A stretch of 64,000 nucleotides of DNA from Seramator thermalis (lineage in GTDB: Bacteria; Bacteroidota; Bacteroidia; Bacteroidales; Dysgonomonadaceae): NCBI RefSeq assembly GCF_004138125.1, contig NZ_RXHS01000011.1, forward strand, positions 1 through 64,000, in the 5' to 3' direction. The position numbers and the translations under genes were made by a program. Below, in pieces: positions 17,736 through 27,186 of this stretch (position 1 is its first letter; each line of letters opens with the position of its first letter). A model generated the notes under the pieces. That model ran no database searches, had not been told where the DNA came from, and saw nothing but the letters and a program-made list of their open reading frames with translations.

Positions 17736-19283
17736 TTATTCAAAGAGATGTGAGAGATCGATTTCGAGGAACGAATTGTGATCCATTGCATATAGGGTAC
17801 CATCGGCAATAAACAGATGCGGCGTGAGTTTAAGTTCAGCCGCGAGTTTATTCGTCGGGTCGAGGACAACATAAGTTTCATCATCATTTGTAATGAAGCG
17901 ATAATTCCTAAAATCGAGCGTTTGATGGTACGTCTGTTCTTTGTCGTACGTGTTTAAAAGCTCCAAATTATCGTTTATGGCAAACATTCGATCGTGGTCC
18001 GTTAGGATGAAGTTGAGGTCGGGATTGGTTTCGAGCACTTCCAAATACGTAGAATCGTTTTGTTTCACATACGCACCCGATTCCACGAAAGCGACCAGTT
18101 TTTCGCCCTTGTTTAAAGGGAATGGGGTTTCATTCAGCAACGAGCCGTCATCAAGCGAGTAAGAGGCAATCTTGTTCTTGAAAACGAGAAATAATTTATT
18201 ATCGATTACCTGATAGTTACGAATGAATTCCTTTTTTTCGGGAATGGCATTCAAATAGAGTTGCTGTCCGCATGCCCGGTCGAATGCGGCAAAATAGGGA
18301 TCGCCGATCATGGAAAAATTGCCATTATACTGTGCATATCCACGGTTGATCATATAAATAACGCTATCGATCAGGAATAGCGATGATTTGGACGTAATCT
18401 TTTCGGGCAAGGGCGTACTCCATACTATAGTTCCTGTGCTGCCCATGCGTGAGATTTTATCGCGCGAAGCCAGCACAATATCACCCGATGGGTCGATAAG
18501 AATATTGGAAACCATGTCCGTAGCTACGTCGGGAGCGGTCTGGTAAAGGGCTATGCCGGTGAAAGCTCCCAGTAAAATACCGGCTGCGTTTTTGGCGACG
18601 AGTTTTCCAATATCTTGCCGAGTTGTCTTGGCTTCGTATTTCCAACTGTTTCCAGTAGCCAAATTAATGCCGTTCAATCCGTTAACCGATATCAGAATCA
18701 GAGAATCATTGTAGAGATAAACATTGTTCCAACCCAAGGTTCTGTCCAGTTTCTTGTTCCAAAGCTCTTTACCGGTGTTCAAGTTCACGGCAATCAGTTT
18801 ATTGGATGTAGGCGAAAACGGGTAGCACAAGGCTATTCTGGAAATGGTGTCCGCAAAATAGACGTCGTTTTTCATGTTCCATAATTCGTTCCCCGTTTCG
18901 GGATCAAGAGCGTAGGTTTTATTTTTCTTGGTTAGGAAGAGATGTTTTCCCAGTTTTTTTATTTCGTCGGAACCATAGTCCATTTCCTTTTCCCATTTAA
19001 CGTGCTTGTCGTTCAGATCCATCATGATGCACGTGCCTTTGTTTTTGAAAGAAGTGCCTTTGCGGTCGGTTTCTCTCAATTGAAGCAGAAAATGGTCAGA
19101 ATTTTCATTCACATTCCAACGATAGATGTTGATCGGAGGTGAATAGATGGTTGCCGTAATTGCTTGGTCGTAATTAAATTTTTTCCCAATGACGGAATCC
19201 GTTTTTGTAAACGGTTGCGATAAGGCAATCTGTATCTGAAATGAGGTAAAGATCACGGAGGCGAAGAAGAATAATTTTTTCAT
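17736..19283 (-). CDS. Exported PQQ-like beta-propeller protein
   Basis: The protein has 515 residues with a signal peptide (about 1-22). Repeated blades carry the Trp-bearing PQQ/BamB-like motif: WEKEMDYGSDEIKKLGKHLFL..YALDPETGNELWN, then AVNLNTGKELWNKKL, then GINLATGNSWKYE. Such propellers act in outer-membrane assembly (BamB) or as binding scaffolds. The length exceeds BamB (about 390), so I do not name it. It stands alone, with a candidate -7 box at 19513-19520 and a 5' leader of about 220 nt. Confidence 0.7.
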   Translation of the reverse strand: MKKLFFFASVIFTSFQIQIALSQPFTKTDSVIGKKFNYDQAITATIYSPPINIYRWNVNENSDHFLLQLRETDRKGTSFKNKGTCIMMDLNDKHVKWEKEMDYGSDEIKKLGKHLFLTKKNKTYALDPETGNELWNMKNDVYFADTISRIALCYPFSPTSNKLIAVNLNTGKELWNKKLDRTLGWNNVYLYNDSLILISVNGLNGINLATGNSWKYEAKTTRQDIGKLVAKNAAGILLGAFTGIALYQTAPDVATDMVSNILIDPSGDIVLASRDKISRMGSTGTIVWSTPLPEKITSKSSLFLIDSVIYMINRGYAQYNGNFSMIGDPYFAAFDRACGQQLYLNAIPEKKEFIRNYQVIDNKLFLVFKNKIASYSLDDGSLLNETPFPLNKGEKLVAFVESGAYVKQNDSTYLEVLETNPDLNFILTDHDRMFAINDNLELLNTYDKEQTYHQTLDFRNYRFITNDDETYVVLDPTNKLAAELKLTPHLFIADGTLYAMDHNSFLEIDLSHLFE

Positions 19284-19703
19284 TGGTCTCTTATTTGGTT
19301 TAGTTTGCTGATGGATTCATAGTTTTTCGTAATTTCGGCTGATTACCGATGATCCCTGAAAGAAAGGTTGATCGTTTCTTATGCTAAGTCTTTCTTGGAA
19401 CTGAATCTTTAGCATACTTTATCGAACAGGTCAACTACTTAAAGATCAATAAATTTGATTGTCTGCTTCGGTCGTATTTCACCGACAACGCGTTTTCACA
19501 GACCATCCTTTGCAAAATTACATAAAAATATCGAGGAATAAAACATGCATAAAATAAACAGGAGTGTCGTGGCATTTTTCAGGAACTTTTTCTGATGATT
19601 TCGGATTTGTGTAACGAATTGTACCATTTTTTGGGTTGTTTCTTGCATACTATGTTCCGAGAAAGATTTTATTTGAGAAAAAGAAAGGAACTGACAGCAC
19701 AAA
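19284..19703. other. Gene-free stretch with inverted repeat and candidate promoter
   Basis: It holds a minus-strand -7 box (TAATTTTG, 19513-19520). It also holds an imperfect inverted repeat (TATGCTAAG near 19380 with CTTTAGCATA near 19407) that would lie in the leader of the propeller gene. The 68-codon minus frame at 19496-19702 is hydrophobic but has no clear start signal, and I do not call it. Confidence 0.4.
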
Positions 19704-19733
19704 AAACGGGTTGCCTTTTGGCAACCCGTTTTA
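19704..19733 (-). terminator. Terminator of secDF
   Basis: A perfect 13-bp stem, AAAACGGGTTGCC with GGCAACCCGTTTT and a TTTT/AAAA loop, sits 32 bp after the secDF stop and is followed by T on the minus strand. Confidence 0.85.
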
Positions 19734-19764
19734 CATAAAAGAGTATGATTTTTAAATCTAAAAG

Positions 19765-22716
19765 TTATTTTTTCGCTTCAGTTTGATTCTTTCCCATCTG
19801 TTGTTTCCCTAAAATTCGATATGCCACGGGAGCAGCTACGAACAAACTGGTAATTGTTCCTACCACGATACCGATAAGCATGGCAAAAACAAAACTGCGA
19901 ACAGCTTCTCCACCGAAGAATAATATGCAGATGATCACCAATATCGTGCTTAAACCCGTGTTGATCGTTCGAGTGAGCGTTGCATTCATCGAATCGTTGA
20001 AGAGTGAGAGCAAACTCCGCTTCGGATATAATTGTGTGTATTCGCGTACACGATCGAACACCACCACCTTATCGTTGATAGAGTAGCCGACTACTGTAAG
20101 TATAGCTGCGACGAAAGTTTGATCAATTTCCATCGAGAAGGGCATGATCTTCCATAGTAGCGAATAGAAGCCGATTACAGAAAAAGCATCTATGGCCAAG
20201 GCAGCGATGGTTCCCATCGAGAATGCCCAATTGTTGAATCGGATAAAAATGTACAAACCCATACATAGAAGAGCAATGAGCAATGCAAGAGAAGCATCCC
20301 TCAACATATCTTCGGCTATGCTTGGACCCACTTTTTGTGAGCTCAACACATAATCGTCGATTGTTTTGTCGGGAGCAATGTATTCTTTCAATGCTTCGCC
20401 TAACAAGCTGATTAACTCTTGTTCCACGTTTTCGCTATCGTCGTCGATTCGGAAGTTCGTGGACACGCGTACCTGATTGCTCGATCCGATGGTAATTACC
20501 CGTACCGATTCGCCAAAATAAGGATCCAACTCGTTTTGGATATCTCCCGTTTTAACAGGCTGGTCGAAACGTATGATATAATTACGACCACCCGTGAAAT
20601 CGATGCCCGCATTCAACTTTAAGACAAAGAGCGATATAATGCTTATGATGATGAAAATTCCTATTCCTGCAAGAACCTTTCGACTGTTATGAATAAAGTT
20701 GAAAGTAAATTCTCTTGACATCATCTTTGTGAAGCCTGTTCCAAACGTAAGTTTTGTCCATTTCCCTTTTTCTAACCGGTTTTCATACACCAATCGGGTA
20801 AGAAAAACGGCGGTGAGGAAAGACGATACGATACCGATAATCAATGTAATGGCGAATCCTCGAATCGCGCCTGTGCCGAATACTGCGAGAATGATTCCGG
20901 TAATGATTGTTGTCAGGTTCGAGTCGAAGATTGCGGAGAAAGCGTTCTTGTATCCGTCTTCCAATGCTCTTCGAAGTGTTTTACCGGCGGCGAGTTCTTC
21001 CTTGATACGTTCATTAATGAGCACGTTGGCATCCACCGCCATTGCCAAAGACAGAATCATACCGGCAATGCCCGGAAGAGTGAGTACGGCTTGGAATGCC
21101 GCCAATGCACCGAGCGTAAAAAATAAGTTCACAAGTAGCGCTCCGTTTATCACCATACCCGGAGTAATTCCGTACAGCATGCAGGTGAAAATAAACAGAA
21201 CGAGAAGAGCAATCACAAACGAAATGAATCCGGCCTGAATGGCCTCTTTACCCAGAGATGGTCCCACTACATCTTCTTGAACAATTCGGACACCGGCTTT
21301 CATTTTGCCTGACTTCAACACATTTTCCAAGTCTTTCGCTTCTTCGAGTGTGAAGTTGCCGGTAATAGAAGATCGGCCTCCCTCGATACGATCGTTCACT
21401 CGAGGAGCCGAATACACATATCCATCCAACACAATGGCGATGCTGTTACCTTTTTCTGCTCCCGTAATAGTAGCCCAGCGCGTAGCACCCGAAGAATTCA
21501 TCGTCATGCTGACTTCCCAGCCAGAGCCTTGTTGCCCTTGGTCTGCACGAGCATTGGTTATCACGTCTCCTTCAAGAGCCGGTCCTCGTTTTGTCCCATC
21601 TCCTTTCAGCGCAAAAAGTTCGAATACCGATTCACGTGTATCGATAGGTTTGAATCCCCATTTAAAGCGAACATCGGCAGGGAAAATGTCTTTATAACGA
21701 TTCAAAAGATAATTCACTGTGGCCGTATCATTTTTATGAACTGCTCCCACAATCGGGCCTGTTGCTCCGCTCATTGCGAAGTATGGCTGAACAAAATATT
21801 GAACCAGAGGTTTGGTAATTTGTATGGACGACTTTTCGTCGGCGGAATCATTTTCTATAGTAGAGGGAAGTGTTGCACGCAAAGAGTCGCCGGAAACAAC
21901 CGAATCGGTAACAGCAATTGTGGTGGTATCCGTCGAAACTTCTCCTTGAAGCGAAGAAGCCAATTCGGCCGAAAGTTGGTTGACTTGGCTGAAATAAGAA
22001 GCCAACTCATTAACATTATACGTTTTCCAGAATTCGAGGTTGGCGCTTCCCTGCAAAAGGTTTCGAACGCGATCGGGTTCGGTAATACCGGGCAACTCTA
22101 CAAGGATGCGTTCTGCACGATCGAGTTTTTGAATATTGGGGGAAACCACGCCAAAACGGTCGATACGGGTGCGAAGCACATTGAAGGAATTGTCGGCAGC
22201 GCTTGCCAATTCTTGTCGCAGCACGGCAATAACTTCATCGTTAGAGGCCGTGGGACTAACGCGTTCACCCATTGTTATGCTAAAGATGTTTGCCAGTTTA
22301 CCGTTAGGCGCGATTTTTTCGTAATTCTGTTGGAATAGCGAAATAAAGTCTGTTGAGCTGCCTTTGCGGTTTTGCACAATGGTTTCCTGCAACGCTTTGT
22401 TAAAATCGGGGTCGTCGGTATTGGCCAAAGCTCTCAACACCTGAGCTGCATCAACTTCGAGCGTTACAGTCATACCTCCTTTCAGGTCGAGACCTAATCC
22501 GATCTCTTTTTGCCGAATTTGTTTGAGCGTGTATCCCAGATAGACTTTTTCGCTGGATAATGAATCAAGATACTGATTCTTAAGGGCTAAGTTTCCGTTC
22601 GCGTATTCGTTTGCCTTTTTGTCGTATTGCCATCCTACCACTGTAAAAGAAAGATAATACAGAGAAATAAGCGCAAGCAGAACACTGAAAACTTTGATAA
22701 ATCCTTTGTTCGACAT
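19765..22716 (-). CDS. secDF: Fused protein translocase subunit SecDF
   Basis: The protein has 983 residues. SecD comes first: one N-terminal helix, the periplasmic P1 region, and the LGLDLKGGMTVTLEV motif at about 72-86. Six helices follow, with the D4-type GMILSLAMAVDANVLINERIKEE. The SecF half begins with FTGGRNYIIRFDQ near 690 and carries IAALAIDAFSVIG and VVGYSINDKVVVFDRVRE. SecDF uses the proton gradient to pull exported proteins out of SecYEG. The single-chain fusion is the normal Bacteroidota form. It has its own promoter and terminator. Confidence 0.95.
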   Translation of the reverse strand: MSNKGFIKVFSVLLALISLYYLSFTVVGWQYDKKANEYANGNLALKNQYLDSLSSEKVYLGYTLKQIRQKEIGLGLDLKGGMTVTLEVDAAQVLRALANTDDPDFNKALQETIVQNRKGSSTDFISLFQQNYEKIAPNGKLANIFSITMGERVSPTASNDEVIAVLRQELASAADNSFNVLRTRIDRFGVVSPNIQKLDRAERILVELPGITEPDRVRNLLQGSANLEFWKTYNVNELASYFSQVNQLSAELASSLQGEVSTDTTTIAVTDSVVSGDSLRATLPSTIENDSADEKSSIQITKPLVQYFVQPYFAMSGATGPIVGAVHKNDTATVNYLLNRYKDIFPADVRFKWGFKPIDTRESVFELFALKGDGTKRGPALEGDVITNARADQGQQGSGWEVSMTMNSSGATRWATITGAEKGNSIAIVLDGYVYSAPRVNDRIEGGRSSITGNFTLEEAKDLENVLKSGKMKAGVRIVQEDVVGPSLGKEAIQAGFISFVIALLVLFIFTCMLYGITPGMVINGALLVNLFFTLGALAAFQAVLTLPGIAGMILSLAMAVDANVLINERIKEELAAGKTLRRALEDGYKNAFSAIFDSNLTTIITGIILAVFGTGAIRGFAITLIIGIVSSFLTAVFLTRLVYENRLEKGKWTKLTFGTGFTKMMSREFTFNFIHNSRKVLAGIGIFIIISIISLFVLKLNAGIDFTGGRNYIIRFDQPVKTGDIQNELDPYFGESVRVITIGSSNQVRVSTNFRIDDDSENVEQELISLLGEALKEYIAPDKTIDDYVLSSQKVGPSIAEDMLRDASLALLIALLCMGLYIFIRFNNWAFSMGTIAALAIDAFSVIGFYSLLWKIMPFSMEIDQTFVAAILTVVGYSINDKVVVFDRVREYTQLYPKRSLLSLFNDSMNATLTRTINTGLSTILVIICILFFGGEAVRSFVFAMLIGIVVGTITSLFVAAPVAYRILGKQQMGKNQTEAKK

Positions 22717-22836
22717 GTGAATTTTGCTTTACTTTTTTAGTTATGTTATTATTGTAATTTACTTTCAATCAACATTATGACTTATACTTCGGGCGAAGAC
22801 ATACCATGAATTTCGCAGCTATCTATTTCAAGCCTG

Positions 22837-22844
22837 CAAATATA
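22837..22844 (-). promoter_or_regulatory. -7 box (TATATTTG) for secDF
   Basis: A minus-strand match to TAnnTTTG, which would give a leader of about 115 nt before the ATG at 22716. Confidence 0.5.
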
Positions 22845-22925
22845 AGTCTTTTTCGTCTTTTTTAAGACAAAACCGTCAGATTATTTTTTGGATAACCTGA
22901 CGGCATGCAAAACGATGTTTCGAAA

Positions 22926-25049
22926 TTATTTTACAAAACCTCTGTTTTTAAGCAGATATATGGGATTGGGTTCAGCTCCGCGATAACGGATGTACAGTTT
23001 CATCGGTTCATCTGATCCGCCCTTCGAAAGAATATTTTCGCGGAAGGATTTGGCTGTAGCCTGATCGAAAATTCCCTTTTCGACAAAAGGCTGAAAGGCA
23101 TCCGAATCAAGCACTTCCGACCATAAATAGCTGTAATAGCCGGCCGAATACCCGCCGCTGAAAATGTGTGTGAAGTAGGTACTGCGATAACGGGGAATAA
23201 TTTCGGGAATGAGGCCGATCTTTTGCATCGATTTTTTCTCGAATTCGCGCACGTCAAATTTCTGAGGAGTAGTTTGTGTGTGCCAATCCATGTCGAGTAG
23301 CGCAGCGGCCACCAATTCTGTAGTTATGAAACCCTGATTGAAGTTGGCCGCATCTTGAATTTTTTGGATCAATGAATCGGGAATGGTTTGGCCTGTTTGG
23401 TAATGTTTGGCATACAATTTCAGTACTTCGGGATGGAAAGCCCAATGCTCGTTGATTTGCGAAGGCAATTCTACGAAATCGCGATATACGCTTGTGCCGG
23501 AAATTCCCTTGTAATTTACTTTCGAAAGCATTCCGTGCAGGGCATGACCAAACTCATGAAACATTGTCTCGACCTCATCCAGCGTGAGTAGAGAAGGGGT
23601 CTCGTTTGTAGGACGGGTGAAGTTGCCTACGTTGTAAACCAGCGGACGAATATCTTTTCCATTGAGTACTTGCTGGTCGCGAAAGTTGCTCATCCAGGCT
23701 CCGCCGCTTTTGCCCGGACGTGGAAAATAATCGGTATAAAAAATGGCGATGAGCGAACCGTCGGCATCCGTTACTTCATAGGTTTCCACCTCAGGATTGT
23801 AAACAGGAATATTATCGAGTTTCTTGAAGTTCAAACCATATAGTTTGTTGGCAACCGTGAAAACGCCCTCGCGAACATTTTCCATTTTGAAATAGGGTTT
23901 CAGTTCCGATTCTTCGAGATTATATTTTTGCTTGCGCAATTTTTCGGTGTAATACCACCAATCCCACGATTCGAGTTTGAAGTTACCGCCTTCGTTGTCA
24001 ATCAATGCTTGTAATTCGGCTGCTTCCTTTTTGGCTTGAGGCAAAGCGTATTTCCAAATGCTGTTCAGCAAATCGTAAACAGCTTTGGGCGTTTTTGCCA
24101 TTGTTTCTTGCAACGAAAAGTCGGCATAGGTGTCGAACCCCATGAGTTTGGCTTTTTCAATACGAAGATTAACAATCTTATTGATAATTTCTTTGTTGTC
24201 GAATTCGTTGTCGTTGTCGCCGCGCATGAACATGGCTTTATACAACTTTTCGCGCAAAGTGCGATTGTCGGCATATTGAAGGAAAGGTATCCAGCTGGGT
24301 TTTTGAAGCGTGAAAACCCATTTGCCGTCGAGTCCTTGATTTTTAGCCGTTTCGGCGGCTGCGGCTATCACTCCTTCGGGAAGTCCCGAAAGATCGGCTT
24401 TGTTGTCGATCACCAGCTTGTAATTGTTCGTTTCCTTCAACACATTGTTCCCATATTCCTGGGTGAGGGATGACAATTCCTTGTTGATTTCGCGAAGGCG
24501 CTCTTTTGATTTTTCATCGAGTAAGATTCCGCCTCTGACAAATCGTTTGTAGTATTTGTCGAGGAGTTGAAATTGTTCGGTAGTGAGATGCAGGGCGGCC
24601 GTATCGTCGTACAGTGTTTTGATGCGATTGAAGAGTTGTTGATTTAAGAAAATATCGTCGTTGTGGGCCGCGAGTTTGGGCGTGATCTCATTCGCGATTT
24701 GTTCGATGGTATCGGTTTTCTCGGCACCTTCCAATCCGAAGAATACCGCCGATACGCGATCGAGAATCGCCCCACTATTGTCCAGTGCCACGATGGTGTT
24801 TTCGAAAGTAGGTGGTTGAGGATTGTTGGCGATGGAATCGATTTCGCGAAGATGTTGTTCCATGCCGTAGGCAAAGGCCGGACGATAGTCATCTTCCGTA
24901 ATTCTATCGAATGGCGGAGTGCCGTATGAGGTGTCGTACTCGGAGTAAAAAATACTCCCTTTTTCGCCCGTAGTTTTATCCGATTTTTGGGCGTTGTTGC
25001 ATGCAAATAATGTCATGACAGCTAGCGGAATTAAGAAAAATTTTTTCAT
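22926..25049 (-). CDS. dcp: M3-family peptidyl-dipeptidase lipoprotein
   Basis: The protein has 707 residues. The signal peptide ends in the lipobox LFACNN (Cys about 17). The zinc motif is TMFHEFGHALHGM, with the M3 C-terminal tail FSGGYSAGYYSYLWSEVLDSDAF. It resembles Dcp, which clips C-terminal dipeptides from oligopeptides; here a lipid anchor would hold it in the envelope. I start at 25049 (MKKFFLIPLAV). The longer frame to 25115 begins inside the -7 box (25118-25125). The gene symbol is by family; oligopeptidase A is an alternative. Confidence 0.88.
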   Translation of the reverse strand: MKKFFLIPLAVMTLFACNNAQKSDKTTGEKGSIFYSEYDTSYGTPPFDRITEDDYRPAFAYGMEQHLREIDSIANNPQPPTFENTIVALDNSGAILDRVSAVFFGLEGAEKTDTIEQIANEITPKLAAHNDDIFLNQQLFNRIKTLYDDTAALHLTTEQFQLLDKYYKRFVRGGILLDEKSKERLREINKELSSLTQEYGNNVLKETNNYKLVIDNKADLSGLPEGVIAAAAETAKNQGLDGKWVFTLQKPSWIPFLQYADNRTLREKLYKAMFMRGDNDNEFDNKEIINKIVNLRIEKAKLMGFDTYADFSLQETMAKTPKAVYDLLNSIWKYALPQAKKEAAELQALIDNEGGNFKLESWDWWYYTEKLRKQKYNLEESELKPYFKMENVREGVFTVANKLYGLNFKKLDNIPVYNPEVETYEVTDADGSLIAIFYTDYFPRPGKSGGAWMSNFRDQQVLNGKDIRPLVYNVGNFTRPTNETPSLLTLDEVETMFHEFGHALHGMLSKVNYKGISGTSVYRDFVELPSQINEHWAFHPEVLKLYAKHYQTGQTIPDSLIQKIQDAANFNQGFITTELVAAALLDMDWHTQTTPQKFDVREFEKKSMQKIGLIPEIIPRYRSTYFTHIFSGGYSAGYYSYLWSEVLDSDAFQPFVEKGIFDQATAKSFRENILSKGGSDEPMKLYIRYRGAEPNPIYLLKNRGFVK

Positions 25050-25117
25050 TTTGAATTGAGAAAAATGTGCTTTGCAGTTAGTTAATAACAGATTAAATTT
25101 GAGTGAATAACACAATG

Positions 25118-25125
25118 CAAAGATA
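25118..25125 (-). promoter_or_regulatory. -7 box (TATCTTTG) for the M3 peptidase gene
   Basis: A minus-strand match to TAnnTTTG that overlaps the upstream in-frame start codon and so excludes it. Confidence 0.6.
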
Positions 25126-25156
25126 ATGTTTTTTGCTCAATTCATGCTTTTTATTC

Positions 25157-25183
25157 AAAAAAAGAGCGTCCTTTCGAACGCTC
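25157..25183 (-). terminator. Terminator of the azoreductase gene
   Basis: On the minus strand GAGCGT pairs with ACGCTC and is followed by seven T. It lies 35 bp after the azoreductase stop. Confidence 0.75.
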
Positions 25184-25217
25184 GGCATCAATATATCATT
25201 AACAAAGCGGGTTTACG

Positions 25218-25820
25218 TTAGAAACTTTTTGCCAATTCTTTGGCTTCTTCGATAGCTTTATTGACGATTGCCTCTACATCCATCCCGATAATATCCAGTT
25301 TGCTCGCGGAGATACATTTATAGTCCTCAATCCCAAAAAAATTCAGCATGGTTTTGATATAGCTGTTTCCGTGTTCTTGTGCCGTAGCTGCATCTTCGGA
25401 ATGAGCACCACCTTGTGTGGTAATGTTGATGGCTTTTTTCCCCCGGCATAACCCAATTGGCCCTGTGGGCGAATATTTGAATGTGATGCTCACCTGGCTG
25501 ATATAATCGAAATAGGCTTTCAGAATAGCCGGAACGCCCAAATTCCATAATGGTTCGGCAAAAATATATTTGTCGAAATCGCGAAATTGACGCGCATATT
25601 TCACTGCAATGCTCTGCCGGCTATCGTCGGTTGCCTCCGAATGAACCAATACATCTTTTTCGGTCAAGAATCCGATATTTTCGCGATATAAATCGAGAGT
25701 AACAACCTCATCTTCGGGATGAAACTGTTTGTAGGCTTCAACGAAAGCATTCGAAATTTTGAATGTTCTTGAGAGTTCTTCCGGTTTGGAGTTTGCCTTA
25801 ATGTAAAGTACTTTACTCAT
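25218..25820 (-). CDS. azoR: FMN-dependent NADH:quinone oxidoreductase / azoreductase (AzoR type)
   Basis: The protein has 200 residues and a flavodoxin-like fold. MSKVLYIKANSKPEELSRT forms the FMN phosphate loop, FAEPLWNLGVPAILKAYFDYI is the typical AzoR stretch, and ITTQGGAHS is present near residue 140. It reduces quinones and azo compounds with NADH in the cytoplasm and helps against electrophile stress. Monocistronic with its own -7 box (25874-25881) and terminator. Confidence 0.85.
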   Translation of the reverse strand: MSKVLYIKANSKPEELSRTFKISNAFVEAYKQFHPEDEVVTLDLYRENIGFLTEKDVLVHSEATDDSRQSIAVKYARQFRDFDKYIFAEPLWNLGVPAILKAYFDYISQVSITFKYSPTGPIGLCRGKKAINITTQGGAHSEDAATAQEHGNSYIKTMLNFFGIEDYKCISASKLDIIGMDVEAIVNKAIEEAKELAKSF

Positions 25821-25873
25821 AAAAGGATCATTTGTAAATTAAATAATTTGGAACGATTTTTTAAATCGGTTTA

Positions 25874-25881
25874 CAAATATA
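25874..25881 (-). promoter_or_regulatory. -7 box (TATATTTG) for the azoreductase gene
   Basis: A minus-strand match to TAnnTTTG, 54 bp upstream of the start. Confidence 0.55.
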
Positions 25882-25978
25882 CGATTTTTCTCTTATTTCT
25901 TGTGAACTTGCCTAATTGGATTGAATTAAAGAAGTTGAAAAAAATTAGAGAAATATTAGCAAAAACAAAAATACGATA

Positions 25979-25986
25979 TAAATTTG
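25979..25986 (+). promoter_or_regulatory. -7 box (TAAATTTG) for the SPFH gene
   Basis: It matches TAnnTTTG and overlaps the first possible start (25984), so the ATG at 26020 is used. Confidence 0.6.
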
Positions 25987-26019
25987 CGATATCGAAATAA
26001 TATCAAATATATTGCAAAA

Positions 26020-26964
26020 ATGGAAACAAAAGAAGTGAATTTCAACGGTTTTAAAGCAAATGGATTTGTTATGCTGTTTGTTTCGCTTGTGTGGTTGGGA
26101 GTTTCGATTTGGCTTTTAACTACAAACGATTTGCCCTACATCATAACCGGTGTGGTACTGTCGGTTTGCTGGTTTATTCTACTGTTCGGCTTTACGATGC
26201 TCGAACCCAATGAAGCTGTGGTCATGGTCTTTTTCGGAAAATACAGGGGAGTACTCAAAGATACAGGATTCTTCTGGGTCAATCCGTTCATGACGAAGAA
26301 AAAAGTGTCGATGCGGGCGCGTAACCTTAATATCGAACCCATCAAAGTGAACGATAAGGTGGGCAATCCGGTATTGATTGGGTTGGTGCTGGTTTGGAAA
26401 CTGCAGGACACGTATAAGGCCATGTTCGAAATCGATTCGCAAACAATGGCGGCAAACGACGCAAGCAGGGGAACTACCATGAAAAGTGCTGTTGCAAAGA
26501 AAATGGATGCTTTCGAAAACTTTGTGCGTGTGCAGAGCGATGCCGCATTACGACAAGTGGCCGGTCATTACGCTTACGACAACAATGTGGTGTCGGACGA
26601 TGAAATTACCTTGCGATCGGGCGGAAATGAAGTGAACGAAGATTTGTTGCATGAACTGAACGAAAGACTCGCCATGTCGGGCATAACCATTGTGGAAGCT
26701 CGCATCAATTATTTGGCGTATGCTCCCGAAATTGCCGCCGTGATGTTGCGGCGTCAGCAAGCAGAAGCCATTATATCGGCGCGCGAAAAAATTGTGGAAG
26801 GTGCAGTAACCATGGTGAAAATGGCGCTTGACCGGATAGAAGACGAAAATATAGTAGATTTGGATTCGGACAAAAAAGCGGCGATGGTGAGCAATCTGTT
26901 GGTAGTGCTTTGTGCTGACGAATCGGCCCAACCGGTGTTGAATACCGGATCGTTATATCAATGA
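26020..26964 (+). CDS. SPFH/band-7 domain membrane protein
   Basis: The protein has 314 residues. Two N-terminal hydrophobic segments (about 10-30 and 37-57) are followed by the SPFH core: LEPNEAVVMVFFGKYRGVLKDTGFFWVNPF, RARNLNIEPIKVNDKVGNPVLIGLVLVWKL, and a helical region rich in Ala/Glu. Such proteins form large membrane scaffolds and often regulate proteases. Only 57 bp separate it from a small DNA-binding protein gene on the same strand, so the two are very likely one operon. The start at 26020 follows the -7 box. Confidence 0.85.
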   Translation: METKEVNFNGFKANGFVMLFVSLVWLGVSIWLLTTNDLPYIITGVVLSVCWFILLFGFTMLEPNEAVVMVFFGKYRGVLKDTGFFWVNPFMTKKKVSMRARNLNIEPIKVNDKVGNPVLIGLVLVWKLQDTYKAMFEIDSQTMAANDASRGTTMKSAVAKKMDAFENFVRVQSDAALRQVAGHYAYDNNVVSDDEITLRSGGNEVNEDLLHELNERLAMSGITIVEARINYLAYAPEIAAVMLRRQQAEAIISAREKIVEGAVTMVKMALDRIEDENIVDLDSDKKAAMVSNLLVVLCADESAQPVLNTGSLYQ

Positions 26965-27021
26965 CATCATAATTTTGCAGTACAAACGTATTAGTTAAGT
27001 TAGGAAGATGGAGTGAATGAA

Positions 27022-27186
27022 ATGGCAAAAAAAGAAAAGACAACCAAAAACTTTGCACTTCGCTTGGATTCGGAGACGATGGATGCCATCGAAAAATGGG
27101 CAGCCGATGAATTTCGAAGTGTTAACGGACAGATTCAATGGATACTGGATCAGGCTCTCAAGAAAAGTGGACGTTTGAAGAAGTGA
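27022..27186 (+). CDS. Small Arc-like ribbon-helix-helix DNA-binding protein
   Basis: The protein has 54 residues. It begins MAKKEKTTKNFALRLDSET, where the beta strand FALRLD is the Arc/MetJ-type DNA contact. Helix A (MDAIEKWAADEF) and helix B (VNGQIQWILDQALKKSG) follow. The start is preceded by a purine-rich GGAAGATGGAG. It follows the SPFH gene closely. I infer either autoregulation of that operon or a non-regulatory partner role. I recall this pairing in other Bacteroidota but cannot check it here. Confidence 0.75.
   Translation: MAKKEKTTKNFALRLDSETMDAIEKWAADEFRSVNGQIQWILDQALKKSGRLKK

Noticed and set aside
19496-19702. 68-codon minus-strand hydrophobic open frame
   Set aside because: It runs across a -7 box for the downstream propeller gene, has no clear start signal, and most of it is low-complexity Phe/Leu. 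Kept only as an intergenic note.
21529-22338. 269-codon plus-strand open frame inside secDF
   Set aside because: Antisense to a highly conserved gene; the length follows from secDF codon bias and the translation shows no family motif.
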